DNA of 64,000 nt from DATJFH01 sp035495815 (GCA_035495815.1 DATJFH010000056.1:24444-88443); one strand, 5' to 3'; numbered from the stretch's first letter, positions 49,109 through 58,035 are shown. Made by a program: numbers and translations. The notes: generated from the sequence alone by a model not told the origin.

Positions 49109-50440
49109 CTACCGGAGCATGTCGATCGTTTCCTGGCTGATCTGATCGAGAATCCTGACCAGCTTGGCAGTGGCCTCGTAAGCGCGCTGATACTCCACCA
49201 GGAGGATGGCTTCCTGATCCAGGGATACCCCCGAGGAGGCGGCCCGATGCGCTCGGGCCTGCGCCAGCAATTGTTTTTGGAAGCCGAGATTGTCGCGCCC
49301 GTCGGCCACGTCCCGGCCTACTCCCGACGCTATGCTTCCGTAGAAGCGGACGAAGGTCTGTCCGTTCAAGACAGCCCCGGTTTCCAGTCCCGCCAGCGCC
49401 AGGGCGTTGCCATTGCCGGCCGCCGCCCCCGCCGTAGCCGCCGCCAGTTCTCCCGGTCCGATGCCCGTGAAAGACAGCGTCGACGCCGCCCCGGGAATCG
49501 AAAAACGGAAGAGAGCGGCTCCCGGATTTCCGTATACATCCACTCCCGCGGCCAGCTGGCCATTCACCTGGTTGGCGATTCCCTGGGCCAGTTGATCGAG
49601 CCCGCTCATGTAGGCCGGCAGTAGCTGATTGACGGCCTTCAGGCCGCCGCTCAACCGTCCGCCCGAGATCCGGTCCGTGATATCGGTTCCGCTCGCATCC
49701 CGAATCGACACCTGCGGACTGGAGGTGGTATCGGCTTCGATCTCGTACAGGTTCTCGCCTACCACCAGCGCCGACTGGCCGTTCAGCAGCAGCGTGATGC
49801 TCCCGTCGCTTTGCCGCAAAACCTGCACGTCCGCGAATTCCGATAGCTGCTCGAGCGTGGCATTGAGATTGGCGTCCACGCTCGCCGAGGCGACGCCGCC
49901 CGAGTTGCTTTTCTGCGAAATGTTGTAATCGCGAACCAGTCCCGCCAGGTGATTGATGCTGTCCACGGTGGCCGAGATCTGCCGGCGTCCGTCGGCGATG
50001 AAATTGGCCAGCGAAGCCGCCGCGCTGTTGAACGTCCGCGCCAGCTGCGCCGCCCGGTCGAGCACCTGCTGCCGCGAGCCTGTATCGTTCGGGTTGATGC
50101 TCAGCGCCGAAAAGGTGGCGAAGAGATTGCCGATGCTCTTCGGAATTTCCGAATCGGCCCCCGCGCCAAAGCTGGATTCGACCAGCGCAAGCGTGGAAGC
50201 CAGTTGGTCGAAATGCCCGAGCTGCGAATTCTGACGGCGGACCGCCGCCTCGGCGGTCTCGTCCCGCGAGCTCTTCGATTCGAAATCGAGGGACGTGACA
50301 TCGAACCCCGTCCCCAGATCCTGCCGCGCATACCCCGCCGTGGAGGCGTTGCCGACATTACTCTGGATCACCGCCAGAGAGCGCTCGAGTCCCAGCAGAC
50401 GGTTTGCCGTCGAGTGCAGCGCATCGGATATCCCGGACAT
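49109..50440 (-). CDS. flgK: Flagellar hook-associated protein FlgK
   Basis: A 443-residue protein with the rod/hook-family N-terminus (ALHSTANRLLGLERSLAVIQ, SNVGNASTAGYARQDL) and the C-terminal helix (GVSLDQEAILLVEYQRAYEA, LVRILDQISQETIDMLR). The central part is Ala/Gly-rich and variable, as usual. FlgK is the first hook-filament junction protein. It starts one base after the flgN-like stop. Confidence 0.94.
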   Translation of the reverse strand: MSGISDALHSTANRLLGLERSLAVIQSNVGNASTAGYARQDLGTGFDVTSLDFESKSSRDETAEAAVRRQNSQLGHFDQLASTLALVESSFGAGADSEIPKSIGNLFATFSALSINPNDTGSRQQVLDRAAQLARTFNSAAASLANFIADGRRQISATVDSINHLAGLVRDYNISQKSNSGGVASASVDANLNATLEQLSEFADVQVLRQSDGSITLLLNGQSALVVGENLYEIEADTTSSPQVSIRDASGTDITDRISGGRLSGGLKAVNQLLPAYMSGLDQLAQGIANQVNGQLAAGVDVYGNPGAALFRFSIPGAASTLSFTGIGPGELAAATAGAAAGNGNALALAGLETGAVLNGQTFVRFYGSIASGVGRDVADGRDNLGFQKQLLAQARAHRAASSGVSLDQEAILLVEYQRAYEATAKLVRILDQISQETIDMLR

Positions 50441-50441
50441 A

Positions 50442-50792
50442 TCAACCCTCGATGGCGAAGCGGACCGTGGATAACGGCCGGCGGCGCCACTCCCCCTTCT
50501 GTGTGTACTCGGACTGCCCGCCCGGCCCGAACCGTAAGTCGCAGGCTGAATCGAGCAGCCGGGAAACCCGCCTCAAATCGGATCGCAATGCCGTCAGCAC
50601 AGCTTTGCTTGAACCGTCGGACGGATGGTCCACCAGCCCTTGCCGCAGTGACTCGATCGCGGAAATGGCCGCGCTCAGTTCGGCCGCGCTCTGGTCCAGG
50701 GACGCCTTCGAAGGCCGCTGCAACAGCCCGATTACCTCGTTCGCCTTCAGCCTGACTTCCCGGGCCAACTCCAGCCTTTCGGCCGCCGTCAC
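50442..50792 (-). CDS. Putative FlgN-like flagellar export chaperone
   Basis: A 116-residue, mostly helical protein (ELAREVRLKANEVIGLLQRP, AAELSAAISAIESLRQGLVD). The call rests chiefly on position between flgM and flgK, where flgN usually lies, on size and on predicted helices; sequence conservation of FlgN is poor. FlgN would protect FlgK and FlgL before export. The start overlaps the flgM stop by 4 bases and the stop precedes flgK by one base. Confidence 0.6.
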   Translation of the reverse strand: MTAAERLELAREVRLKANEVIGLLQRPSKASLDQSAAELSAAISAIESLRQGLVDHPSDGSSKAVLTALRSDLRRVSRLLDSACDLRFGPGGQSEYTQKGEWRRRPLSTVRFAIEG

Positions 50793-51112
50793 GATTGGCC
50801 GGTTCCACCCGCCGACGCCGCGTTCGAAAGAGCGTCGTTCACGATCCCGCGGCTGATCGCTTCCGCATCCGGCTGGTATTCCCCGCTGGCCACCAGCTGT
50901 CGAAGGTGCTCCACTTTCGCCGCCCTGGCGGTCGAATCGTGTTCCTGCGCCTGGGAGATCTTGGCGGCTAAGCCTGACAACTCCGCCTTATCGGCCCCCG
51001 CCCCCTCGGCGGCCCGGCTCGAATCTTTCCGGCTGATTCCCTCTACGCCGGCCGTGTCCCGTACGCCTGGCGCGGAAACCGCCGCCAAATCGTTTGGATT
51101 CTGGATTTTCAT
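50789..51112 (-). CDS. flgM: Anti-sigma-28 factor FlgM
   Basis: A 107-residue protein with a disordered N-terminal half and the FlgM sigma-binding region at about 45-100 (ELSGLAAKISQAQEHDST, AAKVEHLRQLVASGEYQPD, AISRGIVNDAL). FlgM holds the flagellar sigma factor inactive until the hook is complete and is then exported. A sigma-28 type promoter lies 50 bases upstream, consistent with feedback control. First gene of the operon. Confidence 0.9.
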   Translation of the reverse strand: MKIQNPNDLAAVSAPGVRDTAGVEGISRKDSSRAAEGAGADKAELSGLAAKISQAQEHDSTARAAKVEHLRQLVASGEYQPDAEAISRGIVNDALSNAASAGGTGQS

Positions 51113-51161
51113 AACAATTCAGTCCGATGCCAACAAAACCGCGGCTCGCTTCACAAATAGC

Positions 51162-51188
51162 TTATCGGTGAAAAACCGGGGAACATTA
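51162..51188 (-). promoter_or_regulatory. Sigma-28 (FliA) type promoter of the flgM operon
   Basis: On the minus strand TAATGTTC (51188-51181) and ACCGATAA (51169-51162) are 11 bases apart. The enterobacterial consensus is TAAAGTTT-11-GCCGATAA, so 6 of 8 and 7 of 8 bases match with exact spacing. The start would be near 51155, giving a leader of about 43 bases for flgM. Confidence 0.7.
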
Positions 51189-51280
51189 ATAAGACTAAGG
51201 ATCGTTCCCCGAAAGGAGTATATACCCGTGCATGCCATCTGGTCTTCCGGGGAAAGGACGTCCCGGGGCACGGCCGCGAT

Positions 51281-52441
51281 CTACTCTCCCGAGTACTGTA
51301 CGAAACGCCGCAAGCCTTCGTCGAAGATCTCCGGCGGCGTCAGCAGACTGAAGACCAGCAATCCCTCCCGATCGAAATCATACAGGTATCCGGGCTGCAC
51401 GAGAACGTCGCAGCGCTCCAGCAGCTCCAGCGTCCACTCCTCCGCCGTACGGATCCGCGGCGTCTGAACCACCGCGTACCAGCCTCCCTCCACTTGCAGC
51501 GTGCGGTTCGCCCCGGTTGACGTGCTCTCCGCCAGCGCTGCCAGATTCCGCCTCGTCCGGCGCAGGATCTGCTCCTGCACGCCTGCCCGGATCTTCAACA
51601 GCGCGGCCGCGGCATGCTGCACCGGAGTTGACACCGATAGATAAGTGTCGGCAATCACCTCCAGCCGCTCCATGGACTGCCCGCGCTCCGCCTCCGGACC
51701 GCCGGTCACGATCCAGCCCAGCTTCATCTGCGGCAATCCGGATACTTTCGACAAGCCGCTGAGACAGAAGGTCAGCGTCTCATCCACCTGCGTCAAGCTG
51801 CGCACCCGTCTCGGATCGGCCGCCAGTCCGTAATCTGAAAAGACTTCATCGGAGATGATCGCCAGCCCGTGCCGGAGACACAATTCCAGCAGCGGACCGA
51901 GCTCTTCCTTCTTCAGGAATGACCCGGTCGGGTTGTTGGGATTCACCAGGACAACCGCGCGCGTGCGAGCGGTGATGGATTCGGCCATCGCCTCCATCGG
52001 GATCGACCAGCCGCCCTCATAGAGGAGAGGGTAATGCGCGATTCGCACCGATTCGAGACCCGCCAGGTACTCGAACAGCGGATAGGAGGGGCGCGGAACA
52101 AGAATCTCGTCGCCCGGCTCCGTCAGCAGCTTGATCAGATACGCGTAGGCTTCGCTGGTGCTGGCAGTGAGCAGGATCCGCGACGGATCGGTCTGGCCTT
52201 GATAATAATCGTTGGCGACGGCTTCGCGCGCCGCCGCCAGGCCGGCCGGCGCCGGTTCGTAGAGCAGGGCGCGCGGGTCGGCAAGCGCGCCGCAAATGAT
52301 TTCCGCCGGGTACACCAGCTGCGCGCGGGTGGGATTCGATTCGGTGAGATCGAGGACCGCCGTGCGCGCGTCGCGCTTGGCCTGCAGCAGGCGGCTGAGC
52401 GGATTCGGTCCCAGATTCCAGCGGAATCGCGAAGGATGCAC
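51281..52441 (-). CDS. PLP-dependent aminotransferase, class I/II
   Basis: A 386-residue fold-type I enzyme. Markers are LTESNPTR (about 34-41), RPSYPLFEYLAGLE, VLVNPNNPTGSFL with the Asn that holds PLP, ISDEVFSDYG and the Schiff-base lysine in LSGLSKVSGLPQMKLGW. It probably transfers amino groups between an amino acid and 2-oxoglutarate; the substrate is not clear, and 1-aminocyclopropane carboxylate-like or alanine-like activities are possible. It starts at GTG, 5 bases after the CpaE-like stop. Confidence 0.9.
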   Translation of the reverse strand: MHPSRFRWNLGPNPLSRLLQAKRDARTAVLDLTESNPTRAQLVYPAEIICGALADPRALLYEPAPAGLAAAREAVANDYYQGQTDPSRILLTASTSEAYAYLIKLLTEPGDEILVPRPSYPLFEYLAGLESVRIAHYPLLYEGGWSIPMEAMAESITARTRAVVLVNPNNPTGSFLKKEELGPLLELCLRHGLAIISDEVFSDYGLAADPRRVRSLTQVDETLTFCLSGLSKVSGLPQMKLGWIVTGGPEAERGQSMERLEVIADTYLSVSTPVQHAAAALLKIRAGVQEQILRRTRRNLAALAESTSTGANRTLQVEGGWYAVVQTPRIRTAEEWTLELLERCDVLVQPGYLYDFDREGLLVFSLLTPPEIFDEGLRRFVQYSGE

Positions 52442-52446
52442 GGGCC

Positions 52447-53592
52447 TCAGCTTCCGAAACGCAGAAAGGACAAAGGGCCTCCCCCGGTTTCGGGCTCGCC
52501 CGCAAGCTTTCTGGCAAATTCGCCGAACGAGTCGCCCAGCTTGCTCCCGGGTTTCACGAAATCGTATGCCCTAGCCGCCCTGGAGACAGCCCCATAGTCG
52601 TTCCTGAACAGAATGACCGGGTGGTTCATGATTTCCCGGGCCTGGGCCGCCGTGATTTCACCCTTGTGCCAGCGGTTGATCACCACCGTGATCTTCTCCG
52701 CCGGGACGCCGCGGCTTTCCAGTTCCTGGCAGCGTTGCGGAGCCAGCGCCATGGAAGGCAACTCCGGCGTGCAAACCACGAATACCGATTTCGCCCTCCT
52801 CACGATCTCCACCGTGGCGTCGTTGATCACTTCGGGCAGATCCACCAGAATGTGGTCGTATCGCCGGGCGGCGAAATCGAGCAGATGATGATAGCCGGTC
52901 CACGAGGCTTGGACCTTTCGCGTCGGATCGCTGATCAGAAAATCCACATCGTGGACCTTGACGGCATAGTTCGACCACGAGGTGTAGTCCAGCTCTCCGG
53001 CGTTTTCCAGCGCGTCCAGGACGGACCAGCGTGGTTTGACGTCCAGCAGGATCGAGATGACTCCGGAATGCAGATCGGCGTCGATCAGCAGGACTTTCTT
53101 GCTCCTGCTCTTGTCGGCTGCCCCCGCCAGGTATCCGGCGGTGTTCAAGGCGATGGTGGTCGCTCCGCTGCCGGCCTTGGACGGCAGGAATGCGATCAGA
53201 TTCTCCTGCACGCCGCCCTGTTGTTTCTGAATGGCGCGTTCCACCGACTCCCGAAAGCTCTTCAACGTCACCGGAGACATCAGAAGATCCGTGATGCCCG
53301 CCAGTTCGAGATCATGCTGCCGGAAAGCCTGCCATCCTCCACCGAATCCGATCACGGCCGCTTTCGATGAATGCGCTCGCGCCTGGCTCGCCACGGCCAG
53401 CGCGCTGGCGGATTCGCTCAGGTCGAGAAAGATCAGGTCGGGAGAGGCGGCGTTCAGAACCTGCGCCAGCTCGAATGTTTGTGGATAGCGGTAAAGAGTC
53501 TTCTGGAACGAGACCTCTCCCGACTCGACGGCCAATTGCTCGATCACGGCCCCGTCTGGCTCATTGCCGGCGAACAATACAGCGTTGAACAT
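52447..53592 (-). CDS. CpaE/TadZ-like ParA-family ATPase with receiver-like domain
   Basis: A 381-residue protein. The N-terminal part (about 1-125) has a response-regulator-like fold (FNAVLFAGNEPDG, DLIFLDLSES), and the rest is a MinD/ParA ATPase with a deviant Walker A (PSKAGSGATTIALNTAG), VLLIDADLHSG, and YDHILVDLPEV. CpaE/TadZ places the Tad pilus or secretion machine at a cell site. No other tad/cpa gene is in this window. I start at the ATG at 53592, where GGAGA lies 8 bases upstream. Confidence 0.83.
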   Translation of the reverse strand: MFNAVLFAGNEPDGAVIEQLAVESGEVSFQKTLYRYPQTFELAQVLNAASPDLIFLDLSESASALAVASQARAHSSKAAVIGFGGGWQAFRQHDLELAGITDLLMSPVTLKSFRESVERAIQKQQGGVQENLIAFLPSKAGSGATTIALNTAGYLAGAADKSRSKKVLLIDADLHSGVISILLDVKPRWSVLDALENAGELDYTSWSNYAVKVHDVDFLISDPTRKVQASWTGYHHLLDFAARRYDHILVDLPEVINDATVEIVRRAKSVFVVCTPELPSMALAPQRCQELESRGVPAEKITVVINRWHKGEITAAQAREIMNHPVILFRNDYGAVSRAARAYDFVKPGSKLGDSFGEFARKLAGEPETGGGPLSFLRFGS

Positions 53593-53627
53593 CTTTTCAT
53601 CTCCGTCAGGCCGCAAAAACGGCTTCA

Positions 53628-54629
53628 CTATGGGTCATCGGCCACGCTGGCCGATTCTTTAGTGGAGAAGCCGACATATTGCACTTCCTCCTCCGCCCGG
53701 ATTCCAAAGCGCTGCGCCACTCGCCCTTTCAATTCATCGATTAACTCGCAAAGCTCCCGCGCGGTCCCGGCGCCCCCGTTATAGATCAGGTTGGCGTGAT
53801 AGCCCGCTACGTGGATGTCCCCCCGCGCCATTCCTTTGGCGCCTGCCTGCTCGAGAAAGTATGCCGCCGGCACTTTTCCCTCTCTGACCGCCGCCGCCGG
53901 TACCCGGGCCGCGACTTCCCCCGGCAGCTCCGCCAGCAGGAAATTCTTGAAAATGCTCCCCGCGCACTTCATTGTCGGTGGAAATTTTTCGTTGCGAATC
54001 TTCAGAATATCGTCGGCAGTCCTCCGCAGCAGCGCCCCGTCGGCCGCTTCCAGGTTCAACTCGACCGACAGAATGATCCACTCCTTGCGTACTTTGAAAA
54101 TACTGTCCCGGTAGCGAAACCGGCACTCCTCGTTGCTGAACATCCGCGCCTCGGCGCCGTCCAGAAACCGGACTTTGTGAACACGCTCGGAGAGCGAATG
54201 GCCGTAAGCGCCGGCATTGCCGTACACCGCCGCGCCGACCCATCCCGGTATTCCGGCCAGGGTCTCCAGGCCCTGAAGCCCGTGGCCGATCGCGAAATCC
54301 ACCAGGTCCTGCAATACCGCACCGGCGCCGGAAACCACACGACTGCCCGCCGCCATCAGCCGCCTCCCCGAGAACCGCAGGACAATGCCCCGAAACCCCG
54401 CGTCGGCTACGATCAGGTTGGTGCCCCCGCCGATCACCACCATCTCCAGCCCGCTCGACCGGGCGATCTCCATCGCCGCGATGAACGCTTCCTCTTCGTC
54501 CGTCTCCACGAAAATGTCCGCCGGACCGCCGATCCCGAAACGCGTATACCGGGAAAGAGGCACGCAGGAAGAAACTTGTAGACTGGGTACAGCGGCGAGA
54601 CGTCGCTGCGTCTCTTCCGTTCCTGACAT
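53628..54629 (-). CDS. murB: UDP-N-acetylenolpyruvoylglucosamine reductase
   Basis: A 333-residue FAD enzyme that makes UDP-N-acetylmuramic acid for peptidoglycan. The FAD-binding part has PLSRYTRFGIGGPADIFVE, MVVIGGGTNLIVADAGFRG and GLQGLETLAGIPGWVGAAVY with GNAGAYG; the active-site arginine is in FRYRDSIFK and the catalytic serine in CAGSIFKNF. The C-terminal tail beyond RFGIRAEEEVQYVG is short. A TATAAT element lies 8 bases before the ATG, so the message seems leaderless. Confidence 0.96.
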   Translation of the reverse strand: MSGTEETQRRLAAVPSLQVSSCVPLSRYTRFGIGGPADIFVETDEEEAFIAAMEIARSSGLEMVVIGGGTNLIVADAGFRGIVLRFSGRRLMAAGSRVVSGAGAVLQDLVDFAIGHGLQGLETLAGIPGWVGAAVYGNAGAYGHSLSERVHKVRFLDGAEARMFSNEECRFRYRDSIFKVRKEWIILSVELNLEAADGALLRRTADDILKIRNEKFPPTMKCAGSIFKNFLLAELPGEVAARVPAAAVREGKVPAAYFLEQAGAKGMARGDIHVAGYHANLIYNGGAGTARELCELIDELKGRVAQRFGIRAEEEVQYVGFSTKESASVADDP

Positions 54630-54637
54630 TTGATTTC

Positions 54638-54643
54638 ATTATA
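54638..54643 (-). promoter_or_regulatory. Predicted -10 element of murB, leaderless arrangement
   Basis: TATAAT on the minus strand ends 8 bases before the murB ATG, putting the RNA start about 2 bases before it. No Shine-Dalgarno site lies between. There is no good -35 hexamer. Confidence 0.45.
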
Positions 54644-54657
54644 GAGGAGGTCTCCCG

Positions 54658-55374
54658 ATGAACCCCGCTTTTGCCGGCTTCCCGCCCCAGGCCATGACGT
54701 TCTTTCGCGGCTTGAAGAAGAACAACACGCGCGATTGGTTTCAGCCGCGCAAGGAAATCTATGACCAGAAAGTCCGGGGTCCCATGCTCGAGTTAGTGGC
54801 CGCGCTGATGCGCCGGCTGGCGGACTTTGCGCCCGATCACGTGGGGGATCCGAAAAAGGCCATCTACCGCATCTACCGCGATACGCGCTTCAGCAAGAAC
54901 AAGACGCCCTACAAAACCCACATCGCGGCCGTTTTTCCGCGGCGGGATCTGGAGAAACACGGCGGCGCGGGCTACTACTTCAGCGTGTCGCCGGAGGAGG
55001 TGGAGGTAGGGGGCGGCGTCTATATGCCCGCGCCGGAAAGCCTGCGCGCCATTCGCGAGCACCTGCTGCAGCACCACGCCGAGTTTCGCCGCATCGCCGC
55101 CGCGCCCGCCGTCCGCCGGTTGTTTGGTGAAGTCTACGGCGACAGCCTCACCCGCGTGCCCAAGGGTTTCCCTGCGGATCATCCGGCCGCCGACCTGCTT
55201 CGCATGAAGCAGTTTCTGCTCTTCAAGACGCTGGACGGGAAGCTGGCGCTGACGCCTGAATTGTACCGCGAGCTGCTTACCCGCTTCGAGGCCATGACCC
55301 CCTTCCTTCACTTCCTGAACCGGCCATTCGCCGGCCAAGGCAGGCAGCGGCTGGAGGATGGGATCTTGCGGTAA
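54658..55374 (+). CDS. DUF2461-family protein (TIGR02453)
   Basis: A 238-residue protein with the family marks FFRGLKKNNTRDWFQPRKEI, KAIYRIYRDTRFSKNKTPYK, GAGYYFSVSPEEVEVGGGVY and LLRMKQFLLFKTL. The family is widespread in bacteria and fungi and its function is unknown. The ATG has GGAGG 8 bases upstream. It is divergent from murB with only 28 bases between the starts. Confidence 0.9.
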   Translation: MNPAFAGFPPQAMTFFRGLKKNNTRDWFQPRKEIYDQKVRGPMLELVAALMRRLADFAPDHVGDPKKAIYRIYRDTRFSKNKTPYKTHIAAVFPRRDLEKHGGAGYYFSVSPEEVEVGGGVYMPAPESLRAIREHLLQHHAEFRRIAAAPAVRRLFGEVYGDSLTRVPKGFPADHPAADLLRMKQFLLFKTLDGKLALTPELYRELLTRFEAMTPFLHFLNRPFAGQGRQRLEDGILR

Positions 55375-55403
55375 GCCCGCTCCCTGGCGGCGAAGTTTGG
55401 GGG

Positions 55404-56021
55404 CTACTCGACCTTTCCTACGACGATCACTTCCACCGGCGTGCTGCCGATCTTCACGTGCAGCGCCCAGTCCGCCTCGCCTTCCTTCTTGAGCTCCGGA
55501 AATGTGGCGTTCGACGAAGCCGCCATGCTCAGGATCGCCGGGTGCGGCGTGCCCGAAGCTTTGCGGCTCATCTTCATTAGATCATCGATGTTGGAAACCG
55601 GAGCCGGATTCGGATCGTCGGCAAGGGGAACCAGCACCAGAAAATCGCGCTGCGGGGCCACGCCCTGATGGTCGCCGTTCACCGGCTGCAGGCTGTAGCG
55701 CAGCGTGTAGACTCCGGGCTTGATTGGCTGGCCGCGGCGGTCCGAGCCGCGAGCCGGAAAGCGCAGGACGCCGAGCAGCGCTCCCTGAGGGATCGTGGGC
55801 AGGGTCACGCCCTCTTCGGCCGACTTCGCTCCGGCCGGCGCCGCCGAGTCGAACCAGATTTCGCATACCACCGACGGACCCGATACCTTGTACCCGTCTT
55901 TCTGCAAAATGCCCGATATGGCCGGCGGCAGGTCCGAGGGAGGCGGACCGGCGGGCTCGACTTTGTATTGCGCGAAAGCCGCGCCTGCTGCCATGATAAG
56001 AACAAATAGTGGTCTCAGCAT
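55404..56021 (-). CDS. Exported protein of unknown function
   Basis: A 205-residue protein with a signal peptide (about 1-17, ending AAFAQ). It is rich in Pro and beta-type segments (VVCEIWFDSAAPAGAKS, GQPIKPGVYTLRYSLQPVNG, DFLVLVPLADDPNPAP) and ends with ADWALHVKIGSTPVEVIVVG. I do not recognise the family. The segment with IKPGVYTLRY resembles small acidobacterial secreted proteins of unknown role. A TATAAT box lies 11 bases upstream of the ATG. It is convergent with DUF2461. Confidence 0.75.
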   Translation of the reverse strand: MLRPLFVLIMAAGAAFAQYKVEPAGPPPSDLPPAISGILQKDGYKVSGPSVVCEIWFDSAAPAGAKSAEEGVTLPTIPQGALLGVLRFPARGSDRRGQPIKPGVYTLRYSLQPVNGDHQGVAPQRDFLVLVPLADDPNPAPVSNIDDLMKMSRKASGTPHPAILSMAASSNATFPELKKEGEADWALHVKIGSTPVEVIVVGKVE

Positions 56022-56032
56022 TTCTATCCACC

Positions 56033-56038
56033 ATTATA
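56033..56038 (-). promoter_or_regulatory. Predicted -10 element of the 205-residue exported protein
   Basis: TATAAT on the minus strand with the RNA start expected near 56026, five bases before the ATG at 56021. No clear -35 hexamer. Confidence 0.4.
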
Positions 56039-56087
56039 GGCGCGCGGGGCGCGGTTTCAGATACATCGGGCTGATGAAAAGCCGTTC

Positions 56088-56765
56088 ATGATGCAGACGA
56101 TACTGGTGATTGATGACGACGAGAGCCTCCGTGACACAATCGGAGTCATGCTGGAACAGGAAGGATTTCGCGCCGAGCAGGCCTCCGACGGCCGCACCGG
56201 CTACGACCGCGCCCTGGCGCTGAAACCGGACCTCATGCTGGTCGACCTCCGTCTGCCCGGCATGAGCGGCGTCGAGATCTGCCGCCAGCTGCGCGCGGCC
56301 CGGGTCCAGACGCCCATCATTGTGCTCAGCGCCGTCGGCGACGAAGTGGACAAGGTGCTGCTGCTCGAGATCGGAGCCGACGACTACGTCGTGAAGCCGT
56401 TCGGCACGCGCGAGCTGCTGGCCCGAATCCGCGCCCTGCTGCGCCGTACCGCGCCCGACGCGCGCAAGGTGCTTCACTTCGCCGATACGGACGTGGACCT
56501 GGAGCGGCGCGTGGTCACGCGGCGCGGCGAAGAGCTCAAGTTCACTCCCGCCGAGTACAACCTGCTCACTTACTTCCTCCAGAATCCCGACCGTCCGCTG
56601 ACGCGGGACATGATCCTGAACTCGGTATGGGGCTATGAGTCTTTTCCCAACACGCGGACCGTGGACGCGCATGTGGTCAAGCTGCGCCAGAAGCTCGAGC
56701 CCGATCCGAATATCCCGAGGCACTTTCTGACGGTGCACGGCGTGGGCTACCGGTTTCTGCCGTAA
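56088..56765 (+). CDS. OmpR/PhoB-family response regulator
   Basis: A 225-residue regulator. The receiver domain (1-120) has the acidic pocket DDD (9-11), phospho-acceptor Asp53 in MLVDLRLPGM, Ser in VLSAVGD and Lys in YVVKPFGTREL. The C-terminal winged helix (about 130-222) contains LKFTPAEYNLLTYFLQNPDR and RTVDAHVVKLRQKLEPDP, as in PhoB/KdpE-like proteins. It binds DNA when phosphorylated. No histidine kinase is encoded next to it, so it is an orphan here. Confidence 0.93.
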   Translation: MMQTILVIDDDESLRDTIGVMLEQEGFRAEQASDGRTGYDRALALKPDLMLVDLRLPGMSGVEICRQLRAARVQTPIIVLSAVGDEVDKVLLLEIGADDYVVKPFGTRELLARIRALLRRTAPDARKVLHFADTDVDLERRVVTRRGEELKFTPAEYNLLTYFLQNPDRPLTRDMILNSVWGYESFPNTRTVDAHVVKLRQKLEPDPNIPRHFLTVHGVGYRFLP

Positions 56766-56817
56766 GCCGGTCGCGGGCATTCCGCGCCAGGCGCAACAAC
56801 AATTGACGCCGTTCCGT

Positions 56818-58011
56818 TCAATCGCCCTGTTTCACCCAGGCCGCGTTAAAATGCGCGTGCTTGATGCTCTTGTGCGGGGAATCCTTGGGCAGGTGGTTCA
56901 GGAAATAGCTGTACGACACGTGCAGGCTGCCGTCCCGAGCCTGGATGATCGACGGATAATGGAACGAGCCGGCGCCTTCACCGCGGTTGTCGCGGTCCAG
57001 GTGACGGGTCCACTTCCAGGTCTTTCCCTCGTCCTCCGAGAGCGACACCGCCAGCGAGTGGCGGCCGCGTTCCGTGTCGTTGTACACCATGGCCCACGTT
57101 CCGTCCTTCAGGGCGATCGCTTCCAGCCCTGTTCCCGGATTGGGTATATCGGTGTCCGTCACCGGGGACCAGGTGACACCGTCGTCGCGGGAGACGCTGG
57201 TGTGGACCCGCTTCGGCGGCGGTCCGTTGTCGCGCATGTAGGCCACGATCGCCCCGTCGCGCCTCCGCACCAGAGTCGGCTGGATGTTGCCCGCTCCCAC
57301 CAGCGGCTCGCTGGTCGACCAGGTCGCTCCGCCGTCGTCGCTGATCGCGATCAGCGAGAATGAGAATCCGTCGGAATAAAGAGGAACCAGAATGCGTCCG
57401 GACGGCAGCTCGAGCGGATGCACTCGCGTCATCCAGCCCATGCGCGAGAAATACTTGTCGGCCGCGTGGTCGATGTTGGCCTTCGCGCGAACGGCCGCCC
57501 GCGAGCCCGGCTCGGCGGACCGCATCTCCGGCTCGAGCACGCTCTTCACCTTCGCCTCGAAATTGCGCGGCACGAAGAGCATGGTCTCGTTGATCGGCCA
57601 GCGCGGCTCGCCCGGCCCCTGGTAATCCGTCGAGATGCGGTACTTCATCAGGGCCGTGTGCCATTCGTTGGCCAGAATCACGGGCCACAGCAGCCACAGC
57701 CGCCGGCGCGAATCGACGAACATGGTGGGGTTGGCATCCGGAAAGCCCGGCGTATCCGCCAGCGTGAACCGCGGACTCCATCCCTTCGCCCCCCGCGGCC
57801 GCCGCGCGCCCTCCACTTTGACGTTGTCCGCCTGCCGCTCGCCTGCGCCGTTGTACCAGCAGACGAGCAGGTCCCCGGAAGGCAACTCGACGATGGTCGA
57901 GGCATGGTTGTGCGGCGCTTCCAGCGGAAAGATCAGCTCCGCATGGTGGAAAGGACGCTCCTCCGCTACCGCAAGTCCGCACAACGTGACGATCAGGAAT
58001 GCGTGCCGCAT
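56818..58011 (-). CDS. Exported sialidase/BNR-repeat glycosidase
   Basis: A 397-residue protein with a signal peptide (about 1-16, LIVTLCGLAVAEE). It has three Asp-box (BNR) repeats: SDDGGATW, SRDDGVTW and SEDEGKTW, on a six-bladed propeller, and further sialidase-like segments HNHASTIVELPSGDLLVCWY, ANPTMFVDSRRRLWLLWPVI and MTRVHPLELPSGRILVPLYS. The family (PF13088) includes exo-alpha-sialidases and related glycosidases, so sialic acid is likely but not proved. I start at the ATG at 58011, with GGAGG 5 bases upstream. It is divergent from the glycosidase-like gene over 36 bases. Confidence 0.87.
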   Translation of the reverse strand: MRHAFLIVTLCGLAVAEERPFHHAELIFPLEAPHNHASTIVELPSGDLLVCWYNGAGERQADNVKVEGARRPRGAKGWSPRFTLADTPGFPDANPTMFVDSRRRLWLLWPVILANEWHTALMKYRISTDYQGPGEPRWPINETMLFVPRNFEAKVKSVLEPEMRSAEPGSRAAVRAKANIDHAADKYFSRMGWMTRVHPLELPSGRILVPLYSDGFSFSLIAISDDGGATWSTSEPLVGAGNIQPTLVRRRDGAIVAYMRDNGPPPKRVHTSVSRDDGVTWSPVTDTDIPNPGTGLEAIALKDGTWAMVYNDTERGRHSLAVSLSEDEGKTWKWTRHLDRDNRGEGAGSFHYPSIIQARDGSLHVSYSYFLNHLPKDSPHKSIKHAHFNAAWVKQGD

Positions 58012-58035
58012 TAGCCTCCGTGACACCACAGTGTA

